Source: Oscillibacter sp. ER4
GTDB lineage: Bacteria > Bacillota > Clostridia > Oscillospirales > Oscillospiraceae
Direction of reading: 5' to 3'
DNA: 41,947 bases
Assembly: GCF_000765235.1 (NCBI RefSeq)
Contig: NZ_JPJG01000060.1
Coordinates: 1 to 41,947 of the forward strand
Positions 24,122 to 34,000 of this stretch are shown here, in pieces. Every line of letters starts with the position of its first letter. Position 1 is the stretch's first letter. Below the pieces are notes generated by a model that worked only from the letters and a program-made list of their open reading frames with translations, was not told the origin of the DNA and searched no databases. The translations under genes were made by a program, and so were the position numbers.

Positions 24122-24952
24122 ATGACTTACATCAAAGTCAACAACACCGAATACCCCGCAGAGATCAACGGCAACCCCAAAGACCGTACGTGGGGCGAGC
24201 GCGACACAAAGACCATCGCGCTCACCATGCTCTACGCGCAGGCGGCGGCGCTGCTGCCTGACAATACCCCGTGGATCATCGTCCAGCGCGACATGGTGGA
24301 TGTACTGGACGAGCAAGGCCATCCCACGGGCGAGACCAAAGAGGTCGTCAACGAGTATGACAACAGCGAGTACAGCATCGCGGGTGACATCACTGACCAT
24401 CGCGACGGTACGGTGTCTATCAAGATGGGCAAGCCCACGGAATCCGAGCTTTCGGCGGCGACCGTAACGGCGCTGGTCGGCCAGAGCATCACGCCGCAGC
24501 GCGCGGCAAAGCTGCGACCGATGATCGAGGCGGCGGCAACGAGCCTGCCGGACAGCGACGCGGCAACGGCGGTTGAGCTGTTCCCGCGCTGGGCGGATCA
24601 CATCGGCGAGACCGTCAAGCCCGGCGACCGCCGCAGCGATACGGACGAAAGCGGCGTGCTGCACGTCTACCGCGTCAACAAAGGTCAGGGCCACACCACG
24701 CAAGAGAACTGGCCGCCGCACTCCACCCCTGCCATGTGGACGATCATCAACGTCGACCACGCGGGCACGCAGGATGACCCGATTCCGGCTGCTCGTGGTA
24801 TGGAGTACACCTATGGTCTTTATTACAAAGACCCCGAGGACACTAAGCTGTACAAGTGCGAGCGTATCGGTGAGCAGTCCGGTAACAAAATCACTCTCCA
24901 GTATCTTCCTCACGAGCTGGTTGGACAGTATTTTAAGGAGGCGACGGTATGA
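24122..24952 (+). CDS. Tail protein with carbohydrate-binding module-like segment
   Basis: A 276-aa protein. The N-terminal half (TYIKVNNTEYPAEINGNPKD, DNSEYSIAGDITDHRDGTVS) is a beta domain often found after fibre genes in gut Firmicutes phages. Residues about 155-215 look like a chitin/carbohydrate-binding module: RWADHIGETVKPGDRR, VLHVYRVNKGQGHTTQENWP and TPAMWTII. It would help adhere to the cell wall or a surface glycan. Start at 24122 with AAAGGAGTG upstream. Confidence 0.7.
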   Translation: MTYIKVNNTEYPAEINGNPKDRTWGERDTKTIALTMLYAQAAALLPDNTPWIIVQRDMVDVLDEQGHPTGETKEVVNEYDNSEYSIAGDITDHRDGTVSIKMGKPTESELSAATVTALVGQSITPQRAAKLRPMIEAAATSLPDSDAATAVELFPRWADHIGETVKPGDRRSDTDESGVLHVYRVNKGQGHTTQENWPPHSTPAMWTIINVDHAGTQDDPIPAARGMEYTYGLYYKDPEDTKLYKCERIGEQSGNKITLQYLPHELVGQYFKEATV

Positions 24953-25287
24953 CGGCGGCGTTGATTTCCGCCGCAGCGGCGGTCGTGGTGGCACTCATCG
25001 AGGCCATCGCCGCCCGCGACCGCCGACGCGACAAGAAGGAGCGCGAAAAGGCTGCCGAGCAGCAGAAGATGCAGGAGCAGCTGATGCTCAAGCTCATCGA
25101 GGGCAGCTGGGCTGCCATTGCGCTGGGCGAGGCGACGGCGAAGGCGATGCAGCGCATTCCGGACGCGCACTGTAACGGGGACATGCACGCCGCACTGGAC
25201 TACGCCGCCGAAGTGAAGCACAAGCAAAAAGAATTTTTGGCCGAGCGGGGAATTCACTCCATCCTCGATAACGGGGCGGCAGCATGA
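24949..25287 (+). CDS. N-terminally anchored helical protein of the lysis region (112 aa)
   Basis: One hydrophobic N-terminal segment (TAALISAAAAVVVALIEAIA) followed by a highly charged coiled coil (RDRRRDKKEREKAAEQQKMQ). It overlaps the flanking genes by four bases on both sides. It sits just upstream of two small membrane proteins and the amidase, so it may be a lysis accessory or a spanin-like/antiholin component. Gram-positive phages normally lack spanins, so the role is open. Confidence 0.6.
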   Translation: MTAALISAAAAVVVALIEAIAARDRRRDKKEREKAAEQQKMQEQLMLKLIEGSWAAIALGEATAKAMQRIPDAHCNGDMHAALDYAAEVKHKQKEFLAERGIHSILDNGAAA

Positions 25288-25508
25288 AAGCGCTGAAAGC
25301 CCGCTGGGACAAGATGAAAAAGCGGGACAAGTACATATCCATCGCCATTTTCAGCCTGACGTGGTACACCGTCGCCTCGCTTACCATGACGGCGCTCGGT
25401 GTTCCGCCGCCCGACGTGCTGACGGAACGATGGTTCAAGGCGTGGACAACGGAGCTCGTCGTGGTGGCGGGCATCAAGATTTTCAGAAAGGACGATACGG
25501 TTTTATGA
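25284..25508 (+). CDS. Holin-like protein 1 (74 aa)
   Basis: Two hydrophobic segments: YISIAIFSLTWYTVASLTMT (about 18-39) and TTELVVVAGIKIF (about 55-68). The ends are basic (KALKARWDKMKKRDK, RKDD). The size, location directly before the amidase, and overlaps (ATGA both sides) fit a small holin or antiholin. The pair with the next gene suggests a holin/antiholin set. Confidence 0.65.
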   Translation: MKALKARWDKMKKRDKYISIAIFSLTWYTVASLTMTALGVPPPDVLTERWFKAWTTELVVVAGIKIFRKDDTVL

Positions 25509-25699
25509 ATGAATTACTGAACAAAAGAATTGCGAACCTTCTCAGCGTGAAGAGCCTTGTGACGATCGCGCTGACGGCGACCTTCTGCATCCTGACGGTG
25601 CGCGGCGCGGTCACGCAGGAGTTTAACACCGTGTACCTCATGGTGATCGCGTTCTACTTCGGCACACAGAACGCCGCGGGCAGCGCGAAGGGAGAGTGA
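25505..25699 (+). CDS. Holin-like protein 2 (64 aa)
   Basis: Two membrane segments (LVTIALTATFCILTVRGAVT, about 19-35, and TVYLMVIAFYFGTQNAAG, about 42-58). ATG overlaps the previous stop and its stop overlaps the amidase start. It resembles class II holins of clostridial phages in size and topology. With the previous protein it would time lysis. Confidence 0.7.
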   Translation: MNELLNKRIANLLSVKSLVTIALTATFCILTVRGAVTQEFNTVYLMVIAFYFGTQNAAGSAKGE

Positions 25700-26349
25700 G
25701 CGGTGTGAATATCCGCAAATATCCCGCGAACGCGGGGAACGTCGGCGGCACGCGCGCGGCGAGCGGCATCCGCTACATCGTCATCCACTACACCGGCAAC
25801 GACGGCGACACGGCGATGAACAACGCGAAGTATTACGCGGGCAACGTCGTGAAGACCAGCGCGCACTACTTCGTGGACGAGAAAGAGATCGTGCAGAGCG
25901 TGGACGACCTGCGCATCGCGTGGGCGGTCGGCGGCAACAAGTATCCGAGCTGCGCGCAGACCGGCGGCGGGACGATGTACGGAAAGTGCAAGAACGCCAA
26001 CAGTATCAGCATTGAGCTGTGCGACGCGGTCAAGAACGGCGTATACGCGCCGGGCGCGAAGACCGTCGCGCAGGCACTTGAGCTGACGAAAGCTCTGATG
26101 AAGAAGTACAGCATCCCCGCGAGCAACGTGATCCGCCATTTCGACGTGACGGGCAAGCTCTGCCCGGCGTACTGGTCGGGCAAGGAGAACGCGGGCAAGT
26201 GGGAAAAGGAGTTCAAGAGCAGGCTTGCGGGGCCGGACTACCGCGCGCAGCTTCAGAAGCGCGCGGGGCTGACGGACGGCACGATGGATTACCTCTCGGC
26301 GTATCAGTACGGCGACGACCTTGTCCGGAAGCTCGCGACGATGAAGTGA
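25696..26349 (+). CDS. Endolysin: N-acetylmuramoyl-L-alanine amidase (Amidase_2)
   Basis: A 217-aa protein. The Amidase_2 core has the zinc ligands in order: YIVIHYTGNDGDTAMNNAKY (His of IHYT), KTSAHYFVDEKEIVQSV (SAHYFVD), ISIELCDA, and VIRHFDVTGKLCPAYW (RHFDVTGKLCP, with the last His and Cys positions). The C-terminal 40 residues (LQKRAGLTDGTMDYLSAYQY) are probably wall binding. Start is GTG at 25696, overlapping the upstream stop; a GTG nine bases on is possible. It cuts the peptidoglycan amide bond to release progeny. Confidence 0.92.
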   Translation: MSGVNIRKYPANAGNVGGTRAASGIRYIVIHYTGNDGDTAMNNAKYYAGNVVKTSAHYFVDEKEIVQSVDDLRIAWAVGGNKYPSCAQTGGGTMYGKCKNANSISIELCDAVKNGVYAPGAKTVAQALELTKALMKKYSIPASNVIRHFDVTGKLCPAYWSGKENAGKWEKEFKSRLAGPDYRAQLQKRAGLTDGTMDYLSAYQYGDDLVRKLATMK

Positions 26350-26355
26350 AGCACG

Positions 26356-26384
26356 GGGCGGGAGGGCGTGCAGCTCTCCCGCCC
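26356..26384 (+). other. Hairpin after the endolysin gene
   Basis: GGGCGGGAG (26356-26364) pairs perfectly with CTCCCGCCC (26376-26384), but no T run follows. It may stabilise the upstream message end or slow polymerase between lysis and tail genes. Confidence 0.35.
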
Positions 26385-26407
26385 GAGAAGAAAGGAGGGG
26401 AGGAAGT

Positions 26408-27316
26408 ATGCCTTCCAACTGGCTATACATCGACACGAATTTCCCGTCGTTCACGCAGAAAGAGAGCGTGAACGACAAGGTCGAGACGATGCAGGACTAC
26501 CTCTTCATGCTCGTCGAGCAGCTGCGCTACACGCTGCACAACTTAGACCTTTCCAACATGAACAAGACGGCGACGGACGAGTTCGTCAAGCAGATCACCG
26601 ATCCCATCTACGGCGAGATCAAGGACGCGGAGGGAAACATCACGCAGGTCGCGCTCGTGGCTGAGGGGCTGGCGGCGCGCATCGGCGACGCCGAGGGCAA
26701 CATCACGCAGCTGCAAGCGACGGCGCAGGGCCTTTCGGCGAGCATTTCGAACCTGAACGGCAGCGTGACGAACCTGACGGCGGACGTGAACGGCATCCGC
26801 GCGACGGTGAGCACCAAGATCGACGCGACGCAGGCGCAGAGCATCTTTGACCAGAGCGCGACCGGCTTCACGCTGGGCGCGACGAGCGGCGAGAACGGAA
26901 CGATCTTCAAGCTCAATTACAACGGCGTGCAGGTGGCGAGCACGGGCAGCATTGATCTGTGCGTGGATGCGGTGAACATCTATGGCACGCTGACGGCGGG
27001 CGCGCTGCGCGGCGGGAGCGTGAGCCTGCTGGCCGGAGATACCCCTGTCGGCAGCATGGATCTTGCCTACACGGGCACGGGGCAGGTCGGCGTCGGTCTG
27101 ACGGCGACCTATGGTGGCATGAAGATGCACGCAGCGGGAAATATCTTTCTTGAATCCGAGCTGGGGCCGTTTGCATTGATCGGAAAAGACGATGCCAGCG
27201 ACTACCCTGTCGTCTCGCTCGGCGGCGGCTATCTGGTGCTGAGCGGCAACTACACATTCGGCGCTTCGCCGCCGAGCCACGCGCCGTATGGCACGGTGTT
27301 TTTCATCGAGGAGTAA
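26408..27316 (+). CDS. Phage tail fibre / capsid fibre-like protein
   Basis: A 302-aa protein. The N-terminus (NWLYIDTNFPSFTQKESVND, QDYLFMLVEQLRYTLHNLDL) is a motif set I recognise from fibre/baseplate proteins of clostridial phages. A coiled-coil-like repeat region follows (DAEGNITQVALVAEGLAARI, NLNGSVTNLTADVNGIRATV), then a beta-rich, Gly-rich C-terminus ending in HAPYGTVFFIEE. Trimeric fibre architecture is likely. Start has AAGGAGGGGAGG upstream. Confidence 0.7.
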   Translation: MPSNWLYIDTNFPSFTQKESVNDKVETMQDYLFMLVEQLRYTLHNLDLSNMNKTATDEFVKQITDPIYGEIKDAEGNITQVALVAEGLAARIGDAEGNITQLQATAQGLSASISNLNGSVTNLTADVNGIRATVSTKIDATQAQSIFDQSATGFTLGATSGENGTIFKLNYNGVQVASTGSIDLCVDAVNIYGTLTAGALRGGSVSLLAGDTPVGSMDLAYTGTGQVGVGLTATYGGMKMHAAGNIFLESELGPFALIGKDDASDYPVVSLGGGYLVLSGNYTFGASPPSHAPYGTVFFIEE

Positions 27317-27319
27317 GGC

Positions 27320-27802
27320 ATGGCGAGCTTTTATTGTACGCTGTCACCGGTCGACGGAGACGGGACACAGCTCAGCGTCTACGCACGGTTTACTGGCGGC
27401 TCGGATGATTACACGTATAAGCGCTCAATCGACATCCGCATCACGGGCGTCGGGACGTTCTCGTTCGATTCGAGCGAGGTCGGCGGCGGGGAGAGCACAT
27501 TCGTCGGCACGATCACGGGGCTATCGCCGGGGACGACATACGAGTGGGTGTGTAACCTCTATTATTGGGGCGGCGACTGGATCGTATCGGATTACTACGA
27601 CGAGGGTACCGTCACAACGTACAGCGGCGGCGGTGGCGGCGGAAGCAGCGCGAAGGCGGTCATCAATGTCGGGACGTATGCCTATCCGAACTGGAAGAGA
27701 TACCGCGCGATCGTTAACATTGGGACGTATTACAACACAAATTGGCTATCGGTTCGACCGGTCAACAATTACGGGAGCTATTCGCAACCCAATTGGAGGT
27801 AA
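27320..27802 (+). CDS. Beta-sandwich tail protein (160 aa)
   Basis: ATG just after the fibre gene. An Ig/FN3-like all-beta domain (TQLSVYARFTGGSDDYTYKR, GTITGLSPGTTYEWVCNLYY), then a Gly-rich linker (GGGGGGSS), then three short repeats of a 'V(N)xGTYxYxNW' kind (KAVINVGTYAYPNWKRY, AIVNIGTYYNTNWLSV, NNYGSYSQPNWR). Such linked domains decorate fibres. Function inferred from fold-like pattern and place. Confidence 0.6.
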   Translation: MASFYCTLSPVDGDGTQLSVYARFTGGSDDYTYKRSIDIRITGVGTFSFDSSEVGGGESTFVGTITGLSPGTTYEWVCNLYYWGGDWIVSDYYDEGTVTTYSGGGGGGSSAKAVINVGTYAYPNWKRYRAIVNIGTYYNTNWLSVRPVNNYGSYSQPNWR

Positions 27803-27807
27803 AGAGC

Positions 27808-28017
27808 ATGAATGAAAAGATCAAGCAGGAAGCGGCGCACGCGATGCGCCTGATCGGCATTTTGAACGTCAACGGCGACGCCGTCGATGTGGTGGCAGCG
27901 GTGCGCCAGTCGCTTCGCAATATCGTGACGATCTGCGATGCGGCGGAAGAGCCGACGCAGGGCAACGCGCAGGACAAGCAGGCGGCAGAGCCGAAAAAGG
28001 CCGGTGAGGCCAAATGA
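27808..28017 (+). CDS. Small helical protein (69 aa)
   Basis: ATG at 27808 with TTGGAGGTAAAG upstream. KIKQEAAHAMRLIGILNVNG is an amphipathic helix; the tail is Glu/Lys/Ala rich. It overlaps the tail-hub gene by four bases. Probably a small structural or chaperone-like partner of the hub; no family recognised. Confidence 0.6.
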   Translation: MNEKIKQEAAHAMRLIGILNVNGDAVDVVAAVRQSLRNIVTICDAAEEPTQGNAQDKQAAEPKKAGEAK

Positions 28018-29666
28018 AGCTGCCGGAGGTCCCGTATGCCGACGGCATCGGCAAGCGCGGGCAGCTGCAATTCTACGGCCTTGACCACAACCTGGGTGCA
28101 GGGGACGGCGGGCTGTGGGACATGCAAAACCTGACGAGTGACTATTATCCTGTGCTTTCGACGCGCGCAAAACGCAAAATTTACAAGAATCTTGTCAGTC
28201 CGGGCGGGCTTTTTGCGTGGGACGCGCTGGCGTGGGTGGAGGGCACGGCCTTCTACTACGGCGGCGCGAAAAAAGGCGACGTGACGGCGGGCGAGAAGCG
28301 CTTCGCCGCCATCGGGGCCTATATCATCATCCTGCCGGACAAGGCGTATTACAACACGGTATCAGGCGAGTTCGGCAGCCTTGAGAGCACGTGGAGCGGC
28401 AATAGCCTGACGTTCACGAACGGCAAACTCTATGAAGAGGCCGCGGAGGCGAACACCATTCAGTGCAGCGGCGTCGCATGGAGCGACTACTTCAAGGCGG
28501 GTGACGCGGTGACGATCTCCGGCTGCACGAAGCACACGGAGAACAACAAGACGCCGGTGATCCGCGAGATTGACGGCGACAAGATGTATTTCTACGAAAA
28601 CGTCTTCAAGCTGGACGGCGATAACGGCACGACAGAGTACACGGAGACAGGAAACTTGACGGTTCGGCGCACGGTGCCGGACTTAGAATACCTGTGTGAG
28701 AACGAAAACCGGCTGTGGGGCTGCGACGGCCGGACGATCTACGCAAGCAAGCTCGGCGACCCCTTCAACTGGAACGTGTTCGAGGGCCTTGAGACCGACA
28801 GCTACGCCGTGGACACGGGCAGCGCGGGTGACTTCACGGGGTGCGTGAGTTTCCTCGGCTATCCGGTGTTCTTCAAGGAGGACCACATCTACAAGGTGTA
28901 CGGCAGTATTCCGTCCAACTTTGAGGTGATGGGCTCGGCCACGCTGGGCGTCGCCAAGGGCTGCGGCGGAAGCCTCGCCATCGCGGGCGAGCGGCTGCTG
29001 TACCTCTCCAATTCCGGCGTGATGATCTACTCGGGCGGCATCCCGCAAAGCCTGCACGACGCCTTCGGCATGACGAGGCTGCGGAACGGACGCGCGGGGA
29101 GCGACGGCCTCAAATACTACCTGAGCGCGCAGGATGAGGCGGGGGACTGGAAGCTATACGTCTACGACACGCGCAAGGGCATGTGGCACATCGAGGACAA
29201 GACGCACGCGACGCACTTCTGCCGTTATCAGGGGAACACCTATTTCCTGACGGCGGAGGGCGAGATCGCGCTGACGGGCAACATCCTCGACGCGCCGGAG
29301 GGCTGCACGGACGAGGAAGACTTCACGTGGTTCGCTGAGACGGGCGACTTCACGGAAAAGGGCTCGAGCCAGTCAACAAGCTACGACGGCGTGAAGAAGA
29401 GCATCGCCAAGCTGTGGGTGCGCATCGAGGTCGCGGCGGGGGCCGAAGCAAAGGTGCTGATGCAGTTTGATTCCGACGGGAAGTGGGTGCAGGCCGGGCA
29501 AACGCTGAAACCGGAACGAAAGCGCAGCTATTACCTGCCCATCGTGCCGCGGCGCGCGGACCATTACCGCATCCGCATCGAGGGCAAGGGCGAGTGCCGC
29601 GTCTATTCGATGAACCGCGAGTATTACGCGGGCAGCGAGCTCAAGAGCACGCGCGGCCCACAGTGA
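28014..29666 (+). CDS. Beta-propeller tail hub / nozzle protein (P22 gp10-like)
   Basis: A 550-aa protein with repeated WD-like blades: YLCENENRLWGCDGRTIYAS, then KLGDPFNWNVFEGLETDSYA, FLGYPVFFKEDHIYKVYGS, RLLYLSNSGVMIYSGGIPQS and WKLYVYDTRKGMWHIEDKTH. This 'E-N-R-L-W-G ... GDPFNW ... F-F-K-ED-I-Y' pattern is the mark of podovirus tail hub/nozzle (packaged-DNA stabilisation) proteins. It would plug the portal channel and form the short tail stem. Length fits. It is the best single argument that the virion is short-tailed. Confidence 0.82.
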   Translation: MKLPEVPYADGIGKRGQLQFYGLDHNLGAGDGGLWDMQNLTSDYYPVLSTRAKRKIYKNLVSPGGLFAWDALAWVEGTAFYYGGAKKGDVTAGEKRFAAIGAYIIILPDKAYYNTVSGEFGSLESTWSGNSLTFTNGKLYEEAAEANTIQCSGVAWSDYFKAGDAVTISGCTKHTENNKTPVIREIDGDKMYFYENVFKLDGDNGTTEYTETGNLTVRRTVPDLEYLCENENRLWGCDGRTIYASKLGDPFNWNVFEGLETDSYAVDTGSAGDFTGCVSFLGYPVFFKEDHIYKVYGSIPSNFEVMGSATLGVAKGCGGSLAIAGERLLYLSNSGVMIYSGGIPQSLHDAFGMTRLRNGRAGSDGLKYYLSAQDEAGDWKLYVYDTRKGMWHIEDKTHATHFCRYQGNTYFLTAEGEIALTGNILDAPEGCTDEEDFTWFAETGDFTEKGSSQSTSYDGVKKSIAKLWVRIEVAAGAEAKVLMQFDSDGKWVQAGQTLKPERKRSYYLPIVPRRADHYRIRIEGKGECRVYSMNREYYAGSELKSTRGPQ

Positions 29667-29691
29667 AAATTCAAGCAGAGAGGAGAAGAAA

Positions 29692-31092
29692 ATGGCGTAT
29701 ACATACGATGACTTTCAAAAGGCGGCAAGCGGCAGCAATGTGAATTTTTCGCAGTACGATCTCGACCTTGCGAAAAAGTACCCTGAGTTCGGCATGAGCG
29801 TGCTCGACCTCAAGAAGCAGTACGCAGGCGCGACGACGGCGGAGCAGCGCGCGCTCATCAACGCCAAGGCGAACCAGCTGCGCAGCAGCTACGGCAACTA
29901 CACTGCCGGCGCGGATGGCAGCCAGTACGTGAGCGACGGCAAGTACGCGCCGAAGATCGACGAGACGCTCGACAAGATCGGCTCGTTCAAGCCGTTTACA
30001 TACGACAGCGCGCCGAGCTACGAAAACCGCTTCCAGCAGAAGCAGCAGGAGCTTTTGGACGCGGCGCTCAAGCGAGATCCGTTCTCGTGGAGCAAGGAGA
30101 CGGATCCGCAGTACAGCAGCTACAAAAAGACGTATCTGCGCGAGGGCGAGCGGGCGACGGCGGACGCACTGGCGAAAGCAAGCGCCGCGAGCGGCGGGCG
30201 GCCGAGCTCGTTCGCCGTGAACGCGGCGACGCAGGCGGGCGACTACTACGCGACGAAGCTCTCCGACGTGATCCCGACGCTCTATCAGCAGGCATACGAG
30301 CGGTATCTCAAGGACTACCAGATGAAGCTGAGCGACCTGAACGCGGTGAACCAGCAGGAGCAGCTGGACTACGCAAAGTATCTCGACCGGCTGAACCAGT
30401 TCAACACCGACAGGAACTTCGACTACAACAACTACCTCGGCGAGTACGGCCGCTTGCAGGACTACCTCGGCGGTTTGCAGGGGCAGGACAACACGGAGTA
30501 CAACCGCTATCTCGGCGTGCTGGACGAGATCAGGGAAAAGCAGCAGCAGGACCAGGAGCTCAGCCGGTCGCAGGTTGACGCGATGCTGCAAGCGGGCGTG
30601 TCGCCGAGCGCGGGGCTCATCGGCAAGAGCGGGTACGAGAGCGAGTACGTCAAGGCGCTCGAGAACTACTACAAGCAGCAGGCGGCGCAGGCCGCGGCGA
30701 AGACGAGCGGCAGAAGCGGCGGGACCACGAGGCGGTCCGGCGGAAACGATGGGGGCAACGAAAGTTCGATGAAGCTGAGCACGGCCAAAGACATGGCAAA
30801 GCAGGGCATTTTCAGCGCAGAAGTTCGTCAGGCATTTTATGATGCCGGGTACAACGATGAGTATTTAAAAAATGCCTACGGCTACAACCCCAACCATGCA
30901 TGGATGTATGACGGCGACTATAACGGAGCCTATTTCAACGCGGCCATGAGCAGTTTGCGCACGATGCTCGAGCAGGGCAAGACAGATAACGCCATCGGCG
31001 GAATTCAATCCTTCTGGGACAAGCTAAGCAATGAGCAGAAGCAGAAGGTCAGGGCGCTCGTCGAGAGCTACGGAGGAAGCATCAGTGGTTAA
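29692..31092 (+). CDS. Internal virion / ejection protein (putative, 466 aa)
   Basis: An almost wholly helical, Gln/Ala/Tyr-rich protein. It contains YLREGERATADALAKASAAS and RPSSFAVNAATQAGDYYATK, a pattern I associate with phage internal or injected proteins, then long coiled coils (YERYLKDYQMKLSDLNAVNQ). A globular C-terminal part follows (KDMAKQGIFSAEVRQAFYDA). It lies between the tail hub and the giant protein, the usual place of ejection proteins in podovirus-like genomes. Its end overlaps the giant gene's start by eight bases. The role is inferred. Confidence 0.65.
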   Translation: MAYTYDDFQKAASGSNVNFSQYDLDLAKKYPEFGMSVLDLKKQYAGATTAEQRALINAKANQLRSSYGNYTAGADGSQYVSDGKYAPKIDETLDKIGSFKPFTYDSAPSYENRFQQKQQELLDAALKRDPFSWSKETDPQYSSYKKTYLREGERATADALAKASAASGGRPSSFAVNAATQAGDYYATKLSDVIPTLYQQAYERYLKDYQMKLSDLNAVNQQEQLDYAKYLDRLNQFNTDRNFDYNNYLGEYGRLQDYLGGLQGQDNTEYNRYLGVLDEIREKQQQDQELSRSQVDAMLQAGVSPSAGLIGKSGYESEYVKALENYYKQQAAQAAAKTSGRSGGTTRRSGGNDGGNESSMKLSTAKDMAKQGIFSAEVRQAFYDAGYNDEYLKNAYGYNPNHAWMYDGDYNGAYFNAAMSSLRTMLEQGKTDNAIGGIQSFWDKLSNEQKQKVRALVESYGGSISG

Positions 31093-34000
31093 GGTAACAT
31101 TCAACAATAAACCGGCGCAGGGGAAAACTGCGCCGGTTTCCCCTAACAAGAAGACCGGCGGAGGCGTCAGCATTGCGTTTCCGAACGGCATAAAAAAACA
31201 GGGCTTCATTCAGACAACGCCATATCAAAAGGCACTGGACGAGGCCATTTTGAAAGCGTCGGCGACGGATCGCCGCGCGTCGAGCCCGATGTTCCGCCAG
31301 CAGGAGAATGTCGTGACGCCGGACGTACAGAGCGCCATCATGCAAGGGCTGATGCAGGACGCCTTACAGCAGCAGAGCGCGAAGAAGTACCAGAGCCCAG
31401 AGGCAATGAAAAAGGCCGCAGAAGAGCCGAAAAAACAGACGCTCGGCGAGCGTGTCGGCAATACGCTCAAGGGCGCGGCGAAGACCTACGGCGCGGGGCT
31501 TGCGAACATTGCGGGCGAGCGGCAGATCGGCGCGAACATGCAGCAGCGCGCAGACATGGAGAAAGAAATCGCCTTGTGGGACCAGGACATCGCCGCACAG
31601 AAAAGCGTTTTGTCCGATCCGAGTGCAACGGAAAGCGAGCGCGAGACTGCACGCACCGTCATCGAGACGCTGGAAGCCAGAAAGGCGGCATACCGGCAAG
31701 CGTATAACGAGGGCGGCGTTGCAGATCAGGCTGCAAATGAAATTTATAAGGCGGCCGACAAAATGGCCGACAGTGGCGCGAGGAACATCGAAAAGGCGAA
31801 AAGCGGGCTCGGCAAGGTCGGGCAGCTCGCCATCGATGCGAGTGTCGCGGGCGCGCAAATGGGCGCGGATGCTGCGGCGAGCGCCCTGACAGGCGGGGTC
31901 GCGCTTATCCCGATGTTCATTCGCGGCGCGGGCAGTAGCGCGCAAGAGGCGCGCCGACAGGGCGCGACACACGAGCAGCAGGTCCGATACGGCACATTAA
32001 GCGGCGCGCTGAGCGTGGCGACGGAGAAAATCGGCAATGCGGCGACGCCGTTCAAGAAGATGTTCGGCAAGGGCTTCTTGGATAACGTCATTGAACGAAG
32101 CGTGAAGGGACTGAACAACAGCGCGGCGGGAAAGCTCGTACTGTCGTTCCTTGAAGAAGGCGGCGAAGAGGTCCTTGAAGACCTTGTACAGCCTGCCTTG
32201 CAGACGATCTATAACGGAAGGACGGTTGGCGGGAGCTATAGCGAGCTGGAAGCGGCGGAAGTGCTGAACGACTTCCTTGTCGGAGGCATTCTCGGCGGGC
32301 TGGGCGGCGGCGTGGACGCCATCAGGAACCGCGGTTACTACGACAGCCACACGGAGATGCCAAAGATTGAGGGCACCAAACCGAACACCACAGCGGCACA
32401 GGAGAAGACGGCAACGCCGGAAACGACAGCGCCGATCTCTCCGCGCGCGCCGGGTGCCGCGGCGGTGATGCAGAACAGCACGCCTGCGGCCACGCCAACC
32501 GCCCGGCAGCAGAACACCATGCCCGCACAGTCTGCGGTGACGCCTGAGAGCGCGCAGGGCACGGGCGAGGGTCATTTGACGCCAACACAGCAGAACGCCG
32601 CACAGGGCGTGGCAGAGGGCAAAGCGGACGCGCTGGACGCGGGCAAGCGCGTCGCGCTCGACAAGTACACGACGCAGGAGAACGTGCAGCAGGTATCTCA
32701 GAAGATCAACGACGGCACGCTGGCCGTGGATGCAGAGCACAATATCTATCGCGTGAATGAGGATCAGCACATCGACCGGCGCGACAGCGCGAGCGTGGGC
32801 GAGCGGAGCGTGAACGCCTTCCAGTTCGACCACCCCGAGCTGCACAGCTATTACGCGGACGCGGCGGCGGTCTTGCAGGAGGAGATGAGCTTCGCCCAGA
32901 AGGGCGGCGAGCTCATCCGCCGGACGAGCCGCGAGGCGGGCGACGACGAATACATCCGCACCAAGCGCGGCGTGAGCGAGCGCATCGCACGGCTGCTGGA
33001 TGACGAGGGCGTGCGCTACGATGACATCGACCGCTCGCTGAGTGCGATCATCCACAACCACGGGCAGGAAAACTTCGCGGCGGCGAAGCGCGTGGAGCTG
33101 CTGCTGGACGACATGCTGACAAACGGGTATACTGATATCCACGGACAGCGCATCGCGCCGAACGAAGCATACATTGCAGCAAAGAAAGCCATCCCCGGCG
33201 CGGACATGAGCGAGCGGACACACGAAGAGCTCCCGATCTATGACATGCCGGAGGGGCAGAACGGAGGAATTGACAATGCAGGACAAGAAACACGGAACGA
33301 TGCCGCGGGGACTGAGTTTGCCGACGCTGCCGAAAGAGGCACACCAGGCGAGGCAAACGCAGCGCGTGCACTATCTGATGGAGCTGCCGAACGGGGAGAG
33401 CGCCGGGGTAACGGAAGAGAATCTGAGCGCATTCCTCGAGAAGTACGGAACGTCGGCGGAGAAGACGGAAACGCGCTAACGGTACAACAGCGGCTTGCGG
33501 CATCCGGTATCTCACAATTCATCAGCCCGCGGGAGGCCAACGTGCCGAACGGCGCAAGCGGCGATAACACCGTCACCATCTTTGACGAGGCGGACTGGGA
33601 CCAGGAGCTTATCGGCGCGGCGGACTGGGCAAAGTCCAAGGGCGTGAAAAAAGTGACGGCGCTGCTGGGCGTCATCAAGGTTGAAAAGGACGGGAAAACC
33701 GGCAGAATTTTCGGCGCGTTCAACGCCGACACGGGCGAGATTTTCGTCAATGCCGGTTCAGTGCAGCGCAGCGTGAGCGAGACGATCGAGCATGAAACAG
33801 CGCATTATCTGGCCGAAGTGGCAAGGCGCGAGAACGTCAGGACGTTTATGCGCGACGTTCAGAGCCGGTATAGCAGCGAAGAGTGGGGCAAGGTGTACGA
33901 CGCTTACTTCGAGCGCTACGCAGCGCTGACCGACAACTACGCGGGAATGAGCGAGAGCGATATCGAGCTATACGTATGGGAAGAGATCATGGGCGACGCC

